Positions 35,306 to 44,974 of a stretch of DNA of 64,000 bases are shown piece after piece. Position numbers and translations under genes: made by a program. The notes under the pieces were generated by a model. It did no database searches. It had not been told where the DNA came from and worked only from the letters and a program-made list of their open reading frames with translations. Within the stretch, counting starts at the first letter, position 1. Every line of letters starts with the position of its first letter. Where the stretch lies: contig CALOEW010000066.1 in assembly GCA_942492445.1 (NCBI GenBank), positions 1-64,000 of the forward strand, read 5' to 3'. This stretch comes from NORP240 sp942492445. Lineage in GTDB: Bacteria > Pseudomonadota > Gammaproteobacteria > Pseudomonadales > Pseudohongiellaceae.

Positions 35306-35587
35306 ATGGTCACTGCGACGGCACGACACATTCTGGTGGATACCGAGGAAAAATGCCTGGAATTGAAGCAACGGATCGAAGGCGGTGAAGAATTTGCTGT
35401 TATCGCCAGGGAGTATTCCTCCTGTCCATCCCGGGCCCAGGGTGGCGACCTGGGCAGCTTCGGCCCCGGCATGATGGTGCCGGAGTTTGACAAGGTCGTG
35501 TTCAGCGCCGCTGTCAATTCCCTCCAGGGCCCGGTTAAAACCCAGTTCGGTTACCATCTGCTGGAAGTGACAGATCGCTCCCAATGA
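35306..35587 (+). CDS. ppiC: Parvulin-type peptidyl-prolyl cis-trans isomerase
   Basis: Single-domain cytoplasmic parvulin of 93 residues, as E. coli PpiC. Seen: ARHILV at the start, the EEFAVIAREYSSCPS strand-helix, GGDLGSFGPGMMVPEFD and TQFGYHLLEV, covering the whole fold including both histidines. ATG 35306 lies six bases after GAGGAG; GTG 35300 would overlap that site. The ArsC-like/Nudix fusion gene begins 22 bp downstream, so the two may be cotranscribed. Confidence 0.95.
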   Translation: MVTATARHILVDTEEKCLELKQRIEGGEEFAVIAREYSSCPSRAQGGDLGSFGPGMMVPEFDKVVFSAAVNSLQGPVKTQFGYHLLEVTDRSQ

Positions 35588-35609
35588 ACCTATCCACCAG
35601 GGCCACCGG

Positions 35610-36692
35610 GTGAAGCATCGGGTACTCAGCACTTTGAATTCCCTGAAATTACTGTTCGTCGGCACTGGTAATTCCTGCAGTTCGCAGATGGCCGAGGGCT
35701 GGAGTCGCCATTTATCCCGGCAGTTGCCACCCTATCTGTCCATTGAGCCCGCATCAGCAGGCTTTGAAGTACAGGAGTTGAATAGCTTTGCGGTTGCCGC
35801 CATGGCTGAACGGGATGTGGATATCAGTTCTCTGCAGCCCAGGCAGCTCACCGACGCCATGGTTGCTGAGGCAGATCTCATCGTTACGCTGGGCTCCCAG
35901 ACCGATACCATCAGTCCAACACTGCCCCCCGGTAAACCGGAACTTCACATTCCACTCAGTGACCCGATGACAGTGAGTGGTGGCGATGAGCAGATTCGTT
36001 CCGCCTTTGCCCGGATCTGCGAGGAACTTCGAGAGGCTGTCACCGGTCTTGTTCATGATCTGATTCTGCAGTGCCTGGAGCGTGTTCAGGGCAATGTCTT
36101 TGATCAGTCAGATGTGCAGATTCTGGCCAGGGAGCAGGCATACAGCGGCTTCATCCCCGTGGAGGTGTTGCACCTGCGGCATCGTCTGTTTGCCGGTGGC
36201 TGGAGTGAGAAGGTGCGCCGCGAACTGGCCCGGAGGCCTGCGGCAGTGGGAGTTCTGCTTTTTGATCCTGCAAGTGAGGATCTGGTCATGGTAAAGCAGT
36301 TCCGTACCGGTGCACTGGATGCCGGGCACAGTCCCTGGATGCTGGAAATCGTCGCTGGCCTGGCCGGTCCTGACGAGGCGCCTGTCGATGTCGCGAAAAG
36401 GGAGGCATTGGAAGAGGCGAACTGTGAAATCACCGAGGCTGTGCCGGTGTGCGAGTACCTGAACAGCCCAGGCTGGTGCGACGAAAAGGTGAGCCTGTAC
36501 TGCGCCCGGGTGGATGCCACGGCACTGCAGGGCATTCATGGGCTGGATGCTGAACACGAAGACATTCTGATAGTCAGTGTACCGTTGCAGAAGGCTTTGA
36601 ACATGATAGCCGCAGGCGAGATCAACAATGCCATGTCAATAATCGCCATCCAGTGGCTGCAGCTCAATAAAGATCGCTTTTCGTTTCATTGA
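35610..36692 (+). CDS. Fusion of inactive ArsC-like domain and ADP-ribose pyrophosphatase
   Basis: Two-domain protein of 360 residues. Residues about 10-150 match the low-molecular-weight phosphatase/ArsC fold, but the P-loop reads FVGTGNSCSSQMAEG: the catalytic cysteine is Gly 18 and the arginine is Ser 24, so phosphatase or arsenate reductase chemistry is not expected; the DP motif (LSDPM) remains. Residues about 170-360 are a NudF-like Nudix hydrolase that would cleave ADP-ribose to AMP and ribose 5-phosphate; its Nudix box GLAGPDEAPVDVAKREALEE is intact up to an N in place of the late glycine. Start GTG 35610. Followed by yqiB, cpdA, yqiA, parE as E. coli nudF is. Confidence 0.88.
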   Translation: MKHRVLSTLNSLKLLFVGTGNSCSSQMAEGWSRHLSRQLPPYLSIEPASAGFEVQELNSFAVAAMAERDVDISSLQPRQLTDAMVAEADLIVTLGSQTDTISPTLPPGKPELHIPLSDPMTVSGGDEQIRSAFARICEELREAVTGLVHDLILQCLERVQGNVFDQSDVQILAREQAYSGFIPVEVLHLRHRLFAGGWSEKVRRELARRPAAVGVLLFDPASEDLVMVKQFRTGALDAGHSPWMLEIVAGLAGPDEAPVDVAKREALEEANCEITEAVPVCEYLNSPGWCDEKVSLYCARVDATALQGIHGLDAEHEDILIVSVPLQKALNMIAAGEINNAMSIIAIQWLQLNKDRFSFH

Positions 36693-36841
36693 CACGACAT
36701 TGTCGATTGATTTTTGGCGATACCTGGTTGGCATGCCCGAAGGAAAAAGTTCGAATCCTCGAAAAACTACCGGTATGATAGCGAGTCAACATGTTGGGGC
36801 GGTAGCCGGCACAGACGGCACCAGTGGGAACCAGGCCAGGT

Positions 36842-37342
36842 ATGAGGAATCGTAACTACAGTGTGGACCTGATCAGGCAGATGGCGGAATGCGATGCCAA
36901 TTACATCAGGTTGCTCAAGCTGATACCGGAATTGCGCAGATATCGGCGCGAGTCCTGGCTTTCCGTGCCCGCCGATCTGGAGGGTAAACTTGGCGAGTTT
37001 GTCATCGCCGATGATCACGACGGCAGGGGTGAAACGGTTGTTGAGGTCAGAGTTATTGAGACTTTCAAGTACACGACCACGCTGGAGATTTCGCAACGCC
37101 CGGCCTCTGGAGGGTGGTTGACCAATCCCTCAATGCAGGTGCGGCTTTATCATGACGCCAGCACCGCTGAGGTGACTGTCTACCAGAACCATCGCAATTT
37201 CAAACCTCATTACACTCAGCCTAATCCAGCCATGTACCAGCCGGATGAGAAGAGCCAGATCAACAGGTTTCTGGGCGAATGGCTGACTCTTTGCCTGCAA
37301 GCCGGGCGTAGTTTGCAAGTGCCGGATATCCTGTTCAGCTGA
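36842..37342 (+). CDS. yqiB: YqiB family protein (DUF1249)
   Basis: Conserved cytoplasmic protein of 166 residues, function unknown. The family signature is well kept: MAECDANYIRLLKLIPELR, TLEISQRP, SMQVRLYHDASTAEV and YQPDEKSQINRFLGEWLTLCL. ATG 36842 follows AGGCCAGG; the frame opens at GTG 36824. It lies between the Nudix fusion gene and cpdA, the same order as E. coli nudF-yqiB-cpdA. Confidence 0.93.
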   Translation: MRNRNYSVDLIRQMAECDANYIRLLKLIPELRRYRRESWLSVPADLEGKLGEFVIADDHDGRGETVVEVRVIETFKYTTTLEISQRPASGGWLTNPSMQVRLYHDASTAEVTVYQNHRNFKPHYTQPNPAMYQPDEKSQINRFLGEWLTLCLQAGRSLQVPDILFS

Positions 37343-37361
37343 TCACCAGAAGATTACGACA

Positions 37362-38174
37362 GTGGATATCGCCAAAGATCCCATCAACGTTCTTCAGATT
37401 ACAGATACCCACCTGTACGCAGTACATTCCGACACGTTGCTGAAAATCAATACCCACGGCAGTCTTTCCGCGGTTCTCGATACAGTTTCCAGGAATGAAG
37501 GGCACATTGACCTGATTCTGGCCACCGGAGATATCGCCCAGGACGCTTCACCCAGCTCATACCAGCATTTCCTGAAATACATGGAGCGATTCGATGCGCC
37601 GGTTCGCTGGGTGCCGGGCAACCACGATTCCGGCGATGTCATGCAGGAAATCGCAGGCGAGCAGGGGCTCTGCAACAAGGTGGAGGTGATTGGCAACTGG
37701 CAATTCATAATGCTGGATTCCAGCCGCGTCAATCATGTGGACGGTTACCTCTCAGGAGAGGAGCTCCAGGTCCTGGAATCGGCCCTGATCGAGGCGCAGG
37801 CAGATCCGACCGTTGATCACAGCCTGGTGACTCTGCATCATAATCCGGTACCCGGAAGTTCTGCCTGGATGCGGGATATCGGCCTGCGCAACAACCGCGA
37901 GTTCATGGAGCTTTTGAAGCGCTTTTCCACTCTGCGGTGCGTGGTTTATGGCCACATTCACCAGGAGCTGGATTTTCAGCAGTCAGGAATCCGCTTTTTC
38001 TGCACTCCTTCAACCTGTATCCAGTTCAAGCCAGAGGTCATCGACTTTGCCCTTGATTCGGCAAATCCGGGCTACCGTCGCCTCAAGCTGTATTCAGACG
38101 GGGCAATCGAGTCGGAGGTTGTTCGCATCGATGGTACGGAATTTCGGCCGGATTTCGAAAGTGCAGGTTACTGA
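37362..38174 (+). CDS. cpdA: 3',5'-cyclic AMP phosphodiesterase
   Basis: Class III metallophosphoesterase that hydrolyses cAMP and so lowers CRP signalling. In 270 residues all metal motifs are seen: TDTHL (D-x-H), LATGDIAQD (GD), VPGNHDSG (GNH), TLHHNP and VYGHIHQE (GHxH), followed by CTPSTCIQF as in E. coli CpdA. The start is GTG 37362, 19 bp after yqiB. It belongs to the nudF-yqiB-cpdA-yqiA-parE run. Confidence 0.95.
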   Translation: MDIAKDPINVLQITDTHLYAVHSDTLLKINTHGSLSAVLDTVSRNEGHIDLILATGDIAQDASPSSYQHFLKYMERFDAPVRWVPGNHDSGDVMQEIAGEQGLCNKVEVIGNWQFIMLDSSRVNHVDGYLSGEELQVLESALIEAQADPTVDHSLVTLHHNPVPGSSAWMRDIGLRNNREFMELLKRFSTLRCVVYGHIHQELDFQQSGIRFFCTPSTCIQFKPEVIDFALDSANPGYRRLKLYSDGAIESEVVRIDGTEFRPDFESAGY

Positions 38175-38290
38175 CCCGAGAAGGGGATCGCCTCTGCCAA
38201 CTGCTACCTACCCAGGCCACCGCCCTGCTGGCGCTGCAGCGTAATATACACCATACTTCAGGGAGTGTGTCTTTCCGCCTCCTGTAAATT

Positions 38291-38881
38291 ATGAGCCTTG
38301 AGCCTGACTATGTCATTTACCTGCATGGTTTTCTGAGCTCCCCGCAATCGAAAAAGGCATTGCAGACAGTTCAGTACTGGCGCGAACGGGGTCTGGAGGA
38401 ATACCTGTTGGTGCCCGATTTAACCACAGGACCGGCCGAATCCATCCGCCAGGTGCAGGCCTTGATCGACGGCCTTGCAGGCAGGAGGGTCGGCGTCATC
38501 GGCAGTTCCCTGGGTGGTTTCTATGCCACCTGCCTGGCGGAATCCAATTGCTTGCGGGCCGTGGTGGTCAATCCGGCAGTGCAGCCTCATCGACGCTGGC
38601 GTTTTTACCTGGGGGAGCACAGGAACTATTATTCTGATGTGGTGCACGTGGTCACGGAGCAACACGTCGAGGAACTCCAGAAGCTAGACGTGGAGAAACT
38701 GCGGACTCCGGGGAATTATCTGCTGCTGGCGCAAACCGGAGACGAGGTGCTGGACTATCGCCTGGCCGAGGCTTTCTACCAGATGGGAACCTGTATAATC
38801 CAGGAGGGCGGCAATCACAGTTTTGAAAATTATGCGGAGTTTCTGCCTATAATTTTCGATTTTCTGACTATCAAGAATTGA
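38291..38881 (+). CDS. yqiA: YqiA family esterase
   Basis: Small alpha/beta hydrolase of 196 residues; E. coli YqiA hydrolyses short acyl-CoA or p-nitrophenyl esters, and the natural substrate is not known. Motifs: YLHGFLSSPQSKK oxyanion region, nucleophile GSSLGGFYAT, acid in AQTGDEVLDY and His in GGNHSFENY. ATG 38291 is the only sensible start. It follows cpdA by 116 bp and precedes parE; a family A hairpin lies in the gap to parE. Confidence 0.93.
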   Translation: MSLEPDYVIYLHGFLSSPQSKKALQTVQYWRERGLEEYLLVPDLTTGPAESIRQVQALIDGLAGRRVGVIGSSLGGFYATCLAESNCLRAVVVNPAVQPHRRWRFYLGEHRNYYSDVVHVVTEQHVEELQKLDVEKLRTPGNYLLLAQTGDEVLDYRLAEAFYQMGTCIIQEGGNHSFENYAEFLPIIFDFLTIKN

Positions 38882-38905
38882 TAGCGGTGCGCGATAAGAA
38901 GTAAT

Positions 38906-38957
38906 GGAACCTCTGATTAAGTCCCACAATGCTCTGCGGGACTTAATCAGAGGTTCC
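38906..38957. repeat. Repeat family A copy 7, minimal perfect hairpin
   Basis: GGAACCTCTGATTAAGTCCC (38906-38925), a 12-nt loop, then its exact reverse complement (38938-38957). This 52-bp copy consists of the two termini only. It sits 24 bp after the yqiA stop and 113 bp before parE; the RNA hairpin would be strong enough to affect readthrough. Confidence 0.92.
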
Positions 38958-39070
38958 TTATTCATACGACACAGTACTCCGCAGTAACCGCCAGTCAAAC
39001 GGGACGGTCGAGACATTCCAACAAACTGACTGGCTACTCGTAGATTCCACCTTCGGGACGAACCAGACAA

Positions 39071-40999
39071 ATGAGCAATACCTACGACGCGGATGCAATT
39101 GAGGTTTTAAAGGGCCTCGATCCAGTTCGTAAACGACCGGGCATGTACACCGATACAACGAGGCCCAATCATCTGGTACAGGAGGTTGTGGACAACAGTG
39201 TCGACGAAGCGCTGGCCGGCTTTGCCAAGAGTATCTGGGTTACCCTTTATAAAGACGGTACCGTGGAAGTCAGTGACGACGGACGTGGCATGCCAATCGA
39301 CACCCACAAGGATGAAAAAGTCACGGGTGTGGAACTGATTCTTACGCGTCTGCATGCCGGCGGCAAATTCTCCAACAAGAACTATCAGTATTCAGGTGGT
39401 CTGCACGGCGTCGGTGTTTCGGTAGTGAATGCGCTCTCCAAAACCCTCGAGGTGACGGTCAAGCGGGACGGTGTCGTTTACCTGATGAAATTCAAAAACG
39501 GTGACAAGGCGTCGGAGCTTAAGCCCATCGACAAGGTGGCAAAGCGCAATACCGGTACCACCGTAAGTTTCCTGCCCGATGACAAATATTTCGATTCACC
39601 GAAAATATCCATCCCACGATTGAAACACGTGTTACGGGCCAAGGCGGTTCTCTGTCCCGGATTGCAAGTCAGCTTTGTCGACAAGACTGCGAGTGACGAT
39701 AAATCCCAGAGTGAGGACTGGTACTACGAGGATGGCCTGACCGATTACCTTACCCAGGCTACCGGTGAATTCGAAACTCTGCCGGTAGAGCCATTTACCG
39801 GCGCCGTTCAAGGCAACGACGAAGCCGTGGACTGGGCGGTTCAGTGGCTGCCGGAAGGAGGGGAGGTGGTAACAGAGAGTTACGTGAACCTGATTCCGAC
39901 ACCGCTTGGTGGTACCCATGTCACTGGACTGCGCACCGGCCTGCTTGACGCAATTCGTGAGTTTTGTGAATTCCGCAACCTCCTGCCTCGAGGTCTGAAA
40001 CTTTCGCCGGAAGATGTGTGGGACAGGTGCTGCTATGTTCTGTCTTCCAAGCTGGTGGATCCGCAGTTTTCCGGTCAAACCAAGGAGCGGCTGTCGTCAA
40101 GGCAATGTGCAGTTTTCGTTGCCGGCGTGGTCAAGGACGCGTTCAGTCTCTGGCTAAACCAGCACACAGCCGAAGCTGAAGCACTGGTCGAGTTGTGCAT
40201 TCGCAATGCCCAGAATCGACTCAAGGCAGGACGCCTGGTTACCCGTAAAAAAGTAACTGCCGGACCGGCTCTGCCGGGCAAACTGGCAGACTGTTCCAGC
40301 CAGGACGTCTCCCGTGGCGAATTGTTTCTGGTGGAAGGTGACTCTGCCGGAGGCTCTGCCAAACAGGCTCGCGACCGGGTATATCAGGCGATCATGCCGC
40401 TGCGGGGCAAGATCCTGAATACCTGGGAAGTGGATTCCGGGGAGATCCTCGCCTCCCAGGAAGTCCATGATATCGCCGTGGCGCTGGGTGTCGACCCTGG
40501 CTCGGATGAACTGGAGGGGTTGCGTTATGGCAAAGTATGTATTCTTGCCGATGCGGACTCCGACGGACTGCATATTGCAACGCTGCTTTGCGCACTCTTT
40601 GTCCGGCATTTTCGTCCTCTGGTTGAGGCGGGGCACGTATACGTGGCGATGCCGCCGCTGTACCGGATCGATGTTGGCAAGGAAGTTTACTATGCTCTTG
40701 ACGACGACGAAAAGGATGGCATTCTGGACCGGATCGCCACCGAGAAAAAATCTTCCAAAGTCAATGTGCAGCGCTTCAAGGGCCTCGGTGAGATGAATCC
40801 CCTGCAACTGCGGGAAACAACGATGGCTCCGGACACACGGCGCCTGGTGCAGCTGACCATGGATGAAATCCCCACTGCCGGGTTAAACAGAAAGCAGACC
40901 ACCGACGAAATACTGGATATGCTGCTTGCCAAGAAGCGGGCGTCCGATCGCAAGCACTGGTTGGAGGAATCCGGCAATCTTGCCGAGCTGACCGAGTAA
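39071..40999 (+). CDS. parE: DNA topoisomerase IV subunit B
   Basis: ATPase subunit of topoisomerase IV, which decatenates daughter chromosomes. The 642-residue protein has the GHKL ATPase motifs (VVDNSVDEALAG, DDGRGMPID, GGLHGVGVSVVNALS), the transducer domain and a TOPRIM domain with EGDSAGG, the metal triad DADSDG, and the QRFKGLGEMNP-like PSKGLGE region (RFKGLGEMNPLQL). Length and N-terminus (YDADAIEVLKGLDPVRKRPGMY) are standard. parC follows, making a parE-parC pair; only 107 bp with a partial repeat separate them. Confidence 0.98.
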   Translation: MSNTYDADAIEVLKGLDPVRKRPGMYTDTTRPNHLVQEVVDNSVDEALAGFAKSIWVTLYKDGTVEVSDDGRGMPIDTHKDEKVTGVELILTRLHAGGKFSNKNYQYSGGLHGVGVSVVNALSKTLEVTVKRDGVVYLMKFKNGDKASELKPIDKVAKRNTGTTVSFLPDDKYFDSPKISIPRLKHVLRAKAVLCPGLQVSFVDKTASDDKSQSEDWYYEDGLTDYLTQATGEFETLPVEPFTGAVQGNDEAVDWAVQWLPEGGEVVTESYVNLIPTPLGGTHVTGLRTGLLDAIREFCEFRNLLPRGLKLSPEDVWDRCCYVLSSKLVDPQFSGQTKERLSSRQCAVFVAGVVKDAFSLWLNQHTAEAEALVELCIRNAQNRLKAGRLVTRKKVTAGPALPGKLADCSSQDVSRGELFLVEGDSAGGSAKQARDRVYQAIMPLRGKILNTWEVDSGEILASQEVHDIAVALGVDPGSDELEGLRYGKVCILADADSDGLHIATLLCALFVRHFRPLVEAGHVYVAMPPLYRIDVGKEVYYALDDDEKDGILDRIATEKKSSKVNVQRFKGLGEMNPLQLRETTMAPDTRRLVQLTMDEIPTAGLNRKQTTDEILDMLLAKKRASDRKHWLEESGNLAELTE

Positions 41000-41042
41000 T
41001 GCAGGTAACGGAAGGTGGCATTGCCAGGCCTGGCAGGGAGTC

Positions 41043-41072
41043 AATGCGCTGCGGGGCTTAATCAGAGGTGCC
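41043..41072 (-). repeat. Repeat family A copy 8, single right end
   Basis: CAATGCGCTGCGGGGCTTAATCAGAGGTGCC matches the right half of family A with several changes, closest to copy 2. Only this end is recognisable. It lies between parE and parC, 34 bp before the parC start. Confidence 0.65.
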
Positions 41073-41106
41073 TTATAAAACATCAGTTGGATGACATAAA
41101 AGGACT

Positions 41107-43360
41107 ATGACACAGGAAATCACGGTTAACGAAGACGGTCAGGAACAGATTTCCCTGAAAGACTATTCCCGGCAGGCGTACCTGAATTATTCCATGTACG
41201 TGATCAACGACCGCGCATTGCCACATATTGCCGACGGCCTGAAGCCGGTACAGCGGCGCATTGTCTATGCCATGTCCGAACTGGGGCTGAAGGCCACCGC
41301 CAAGTACAAGAAATCTGCGCGTACCATCGGGGATGTGATCGGCAAGTTTCATCCGCATGGTGATTCGGCCTGTTATGAGGCCATGGTCATGATGGCCCAG
41401 CCATTCAATTACCGTTATCCGCTGGTTGATGGTCAGGGAAACTGGGGCTCACCGGACGATCCCAAGTCCTTCGCGGCTATGCGTTACACCGAATCCAGAT
41501 TGCGTGCTTACGCGGAAATTCTGCTTTCGGAGCTGGGCCAGGGTACGGTTGAATGGAAATCCAATTTTGACGGCACGCTGGAAGAGCCCGAACTGCTGCC
41601 GGCAAGGCTGCCAAACATTCTGCTGAACGGTGGCAGCGGCATTGCCGTGGGCATGGCGACCGACATTCCACCCCACAATATGCGCGAAGTGGCCAGCGCC
41701 TGTATTCACCTGCTGGACAAGCCCCGGGCCGGCCTTGAAGACCTGTGCGAGCATATCAAGGCGCCGGACTTTCCCACCGAGGCGGAGATTATTACCCCCC
41801 AGGAGGAAATACGTTCCCTGTACGAGACCGGCAGGGGGTCATTGAAGGCCCGTGCCACTTACACGCTTGAGAATGGAGAGGTTGTCATTACGGCGCTTCC
41901 CTACCAGGTATCCGGAAACAAGGTTCTGGAACAGATAGCCGCGCAGATGCAGAAGAAAAAGTTGCCCATGGTTGTCGATCTGCGGGACGAGTCGGATCAT
42001 GAGAACCCTACTCGAATTGTCATAGTGCCACGCTCCAACCGGGTCGATACCGACGAACTGATGCTGCACTTGTTTTCTACCACTGATCTGGAAAAAAACT
42101 ACCGCGTCAACTTCAATATGATCGGCATCAATCGACGGCCCAAAGTCAAGGGCCTGGTGTCGCTGCTTGAAGGAATGGCTGGAGTTCCGAACGGTAACGG
42201 TACGGCGTCGTCTCCAGTACCGCCTGGACAAGATTCTCGACCGTCTGCATATCCTGGAAGGCCTGCTTGTCGCTTTTCTGAATATCGATGAAGTGATCGC
42301 TATCATCAGGAGCGAGGACAAGCCCAAGCCCGTGCTGATGGAAAGGTTCAGTATTACCGACCGCCAGGCTGAAGCCATTCTCGAGCTGAAATTGCGCCAT
42401 CTGGCGAAGCTGGAAGAAATTAAAATTCGCGCTGAACAGGAAGAGTTGAGCGAGGAGCGTAAAACCCTGGAAAAAACATTGGGTTCCGAATCCCGCCTGA
42501 AAACGCTGATCAAAAAGGAAATACAGGCGGACGCGGAAGCTTACGGTGATGATCGCCGTTCACCCCTGGTGCAGCGCAGGGAAGCCCACGCTTTCAGCGA
42601 GGCCGAACTTGTTACCACGGAACCGGTGACAGTCGTTCTTTCGCAACGGGGCTGGGTTCGCTCTGCCAAAGGTCACGATGTGGAACCTGAGAAACTGCAG
42701 TATAAATCCGGGGACAGTTTCAAACTGGTTGCCAGGGGCAAAAGCAATCAGCTGGCGGTATTCGTCGATTCCACCGGTCGCGCCTATTCGATACCGGCCC
42801 ATTTTCTGCCGTCGGCCCGTGGGCAGGGGGAGCCCCTCACCGGTAAGTTAACGCCGCCTTCGGGTGCTACCTTTGAGGGCCTGGCGATCGGCGACGAAAT
42901 ACGGGAAGTGCTGATAGCATCCGATGCCGGATACGGCTTCGTGGCGACGCTGGGTGACCTCCAGAGCAAGAACAAATCCGGCAAGAATGTGCTTAATCTG
43001 CCGAAAGGGGCCCGGGTCCTTCCTGCCTGTATGGTCAACAACTATGAATCCGACCTGATCGTGGCAGTCAGCAATGAAGGCAGAATGCTGGTATTCCCGG
43101 TCAAGGATCTGCCGAGACTGGCGCGCGGTAAAGGCAACAAGATAATCAGTATTCCCTCGGCGCGAGTTGCCGACCGGCTTGAATTCGTCGTAGCACTGGC
43201 GGTGCTGAAGTCAGATCAGACACTGAAAGTCTTTGCGGGCCGCCGCCACCACAACCTCAGACCTTCGGACCTCGAACACTACCGGGGTGAACGGGGCCGG
43301 CGGGGAAACAAACTGCCGCGGGGATTCCAGAACGTGGATCGAGTGGAAGTGATCGATTAA
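41107..43360 (+). pseudogene. parC: DNA topoisomerase IV subunit A, apparent frameshift
   Basis: DNA-breaking subunit of topoisomerase IV. The first frame (41107 to about 42168) carries the N-terminal SLKDYSRQAYLNYSMYVI, HPHGDSACYEAM and the active-site tyrosine in AAMRYTESRL. The second (about 42167-43360) carries EWLEFRTVTVRRRL, the coiled coil and the beta-pinwheel C-terminal domain to the end. The junction CTGCTTGAAGGAATGG contains one base more than the family requires; deleting one T at 42167-42168 gives LLKEWLEF and a continuous ParC of about 750 residues. Both halves are otherwise perfectly conserved. Since parC is normally essential, a sequence error is the likeliest cause. Confidence 0.9.
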
Positions 43361-43396
43361 CAGGCTGCTAATGACCCATCGGGTCTATATGTGCTT

Positions 43397-44824
43397 TTAT
43401 TCTCCCTGCGAGTCTGCTGAAAGCAGTGTCTTCAGCTTTTCCGCCTGCTGGTCCAGCAATTGCCGATAACTGCCAAGGGCGTTGCTGCAGAGCACTGTAA
43501 TCAGCGGGTGAGGTTCTCCAAGTTCACCAAACTCTTCTCCGATTATCCGGGATTCTCCACCGGCGAGATGGTACGCCGTATCGCTGACAAGTAACGAGTT
43601 GTCCGGGCAGTCGCTGCAGATCAGGCGGACCGTATCCAGGGTAATGCCATGCACGTTGTCGAAATCACCGGTTACGGGCGAGTAGAGTCCTGACTCGAAT
43701 TCACCGTGGTGAACAGCGAGATGAAACTTGGTTTCCACGGATCGGGATGGATGAATCCGGTTTATCGGGGACAACAGTCTGAGGAAAAGTTGTCCTGCAC
43801 ATATGGCATAGAAACATTGTTCATCGTCAAGCTGGCTGTTGTGAAACTCGACAATGACTTCGCCATCGTTGCAAAGACTGACCGTTCCATTATAAAGCCT
43901 GCCGATATTCTCCGACATGAAATAGACCCGATTCAACAGAGTGACCAGGGTTCTTCTGTCACAGGTTGACGCCAGGTATTGGAAATTATCCAGGCGGATA
44001 CACAGTACCGCGCCACTGGCCGAGTCTTCCGGTTGCTCACGTTGCATTTCTTCAAGCGATCTGTTCGACGCCAGCTCCTCGGTATTGAGAAAGGTATACT
44101 TCGCCAGGAACTCGGCGGTGGCATTGAATTGCCGGATCAGGCGCCCGATCTCATTATTGGTCTCCGGGTCCGGACAGGTTTTGACTTCACCATAACGAAT
44201 GTCCTGTATTGCATAGTTGAGCAGCCGGAGTGGAAAACTCACTAGATACTGAAAGTAATTGATGCTCAACAGGATCGCCACCAGCATGATGGCGAATGCT
44301 GCAACCAGGATGAACACCAGGTTGTTACCGGTGCCCGCTTCGATGTAGGACAGGTCCAGAATGAGTCTGACCGTTCCTGCCCGTGCGTTTTCCAGTTCGA
44401 TTGGTGCCTCGTAATTGCCGTATTCCACCGGAACCGGGAACAGACTGGGTGGAGGTACGGTTTCGTTGCTGGCGGTTGCTATTACTTCGCCGTTGACGTT
44501 GACGACGGAGGCCTCGGCAATAGCTGACTGGCGGACAAGCTGCTCCAGCACCACCCGGGTGCTGATCAGGTCATTGGCCAGCACTGGCTCAGTAACCTGT
44601 ATGGCTGTCTGCCGTGCCAGGGTCTGCCCCAGCAGGTCTGCCTGTTCCCGCAGCAGGTTCTGGTAGTTGTAGTTGCTGATCAGCCAGAATACACACATGC
44701 TCATCGCCACCAGGCTGGCAACGGCGATGGTAAATCGTGTCGCGACACTGCCACCGGTGGCCCGAGGTTTCGAATCCTTGTGGCCGGCCGCTCCGTTTCT
44801 CGATTCCTGCCGTTTGACTGTCAA
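43397..44824 (-). CDS. Membrane protein with periplasmic sensor, HAMP-like and cyclase-like domains
   Basis: 475-residue inner-membrane protein, specific function unknown. Membrane segments at about 31-50 (TIAVASLVAMSMCVFWLI) and 165-190 (NLVFILVAAFAIMLVAILLSI) enclose a periplasmic domain rich in beta strands, as in the SMP-type sensor proteins encoded near parC/serB in related bacteria. A HAMP-like linker follows, then a cytoplasmic domain that loosely resembles a class III nucleotidyl cyclase fold (AVLCIRLDNFQYLAS, FHLAVHHGEFESG), without obvious catalytic metal aspartates. Start TTG 44824 follows GAAAGAAG. It is convergent with parC. I rank the domain reading as moderate. Confidence 0.65.
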   Translation of the reverse strand: MTVKRQESRNGAAGHKDSKPRATGGSVATRFTIAVASLVAMSMCVFWLISNYNYQNLLREQADLLGQTLARQTAIQVTEPVLANDLISTRVVLEQLVRQSAIAEASVVNVNGEVIATASNETVPPPSLFPVPVEYGNYEAPIELENARAGTVRLILDLSYIEAGTGNNLVFILVAAFAIMLVAILLSINYFQYLVSFPLRLLNYAIQDIRYGEVKTCPDPETNNEIGRLIRQFNATAEFLAKYTFLNTEELASNRSLEEMQREQPEDSASGAVLCIRLDNFQYLASTCDRRTLVTLLNRVYFMSENIGRLYNGTVSLCNDGEVIVEFHNSQLDDEQCFYAICAGQLFLRLLSPINRIHPSRSVETKFHLAVHHGEFESGLYSPVTGDFDNVHGITLDTVRLICSDCPDNSLLVSDTAYHLAGGESRIIGEEFGELGEPHPLITVLCSNALGSYRQLLDQQAEKLKTLLSADSQGE

Positions 44825-44974
44825 CTTCTTTCGCTCGTGAAACTGGGGTGGGCTGGCTTCTACCGATCACAGCAGCGTGCCAATATGCCACAGTACAGTG
44901 TGAAGAATAACAGGTAACCCGGTGATTCCCCACTGAACTATCGGGAAACTTTCGGATCGGGAGCCCCTGTCCTC

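Noticed and set aside
36752..36775. GTTCGAATCC, like a tRNA T-loop, between the Nudix fusion gene and yqiB
   Set aside because: No T-stem, anticodon arm or acceptor stem can be built around it.
42160..42172. Programmed +1 frameshift in parC at CUU G
   Set aside because: No stop codon in the A site and no upstream Shine-Dalgarno-like stimulator as in prfB; sequence error is simpler.
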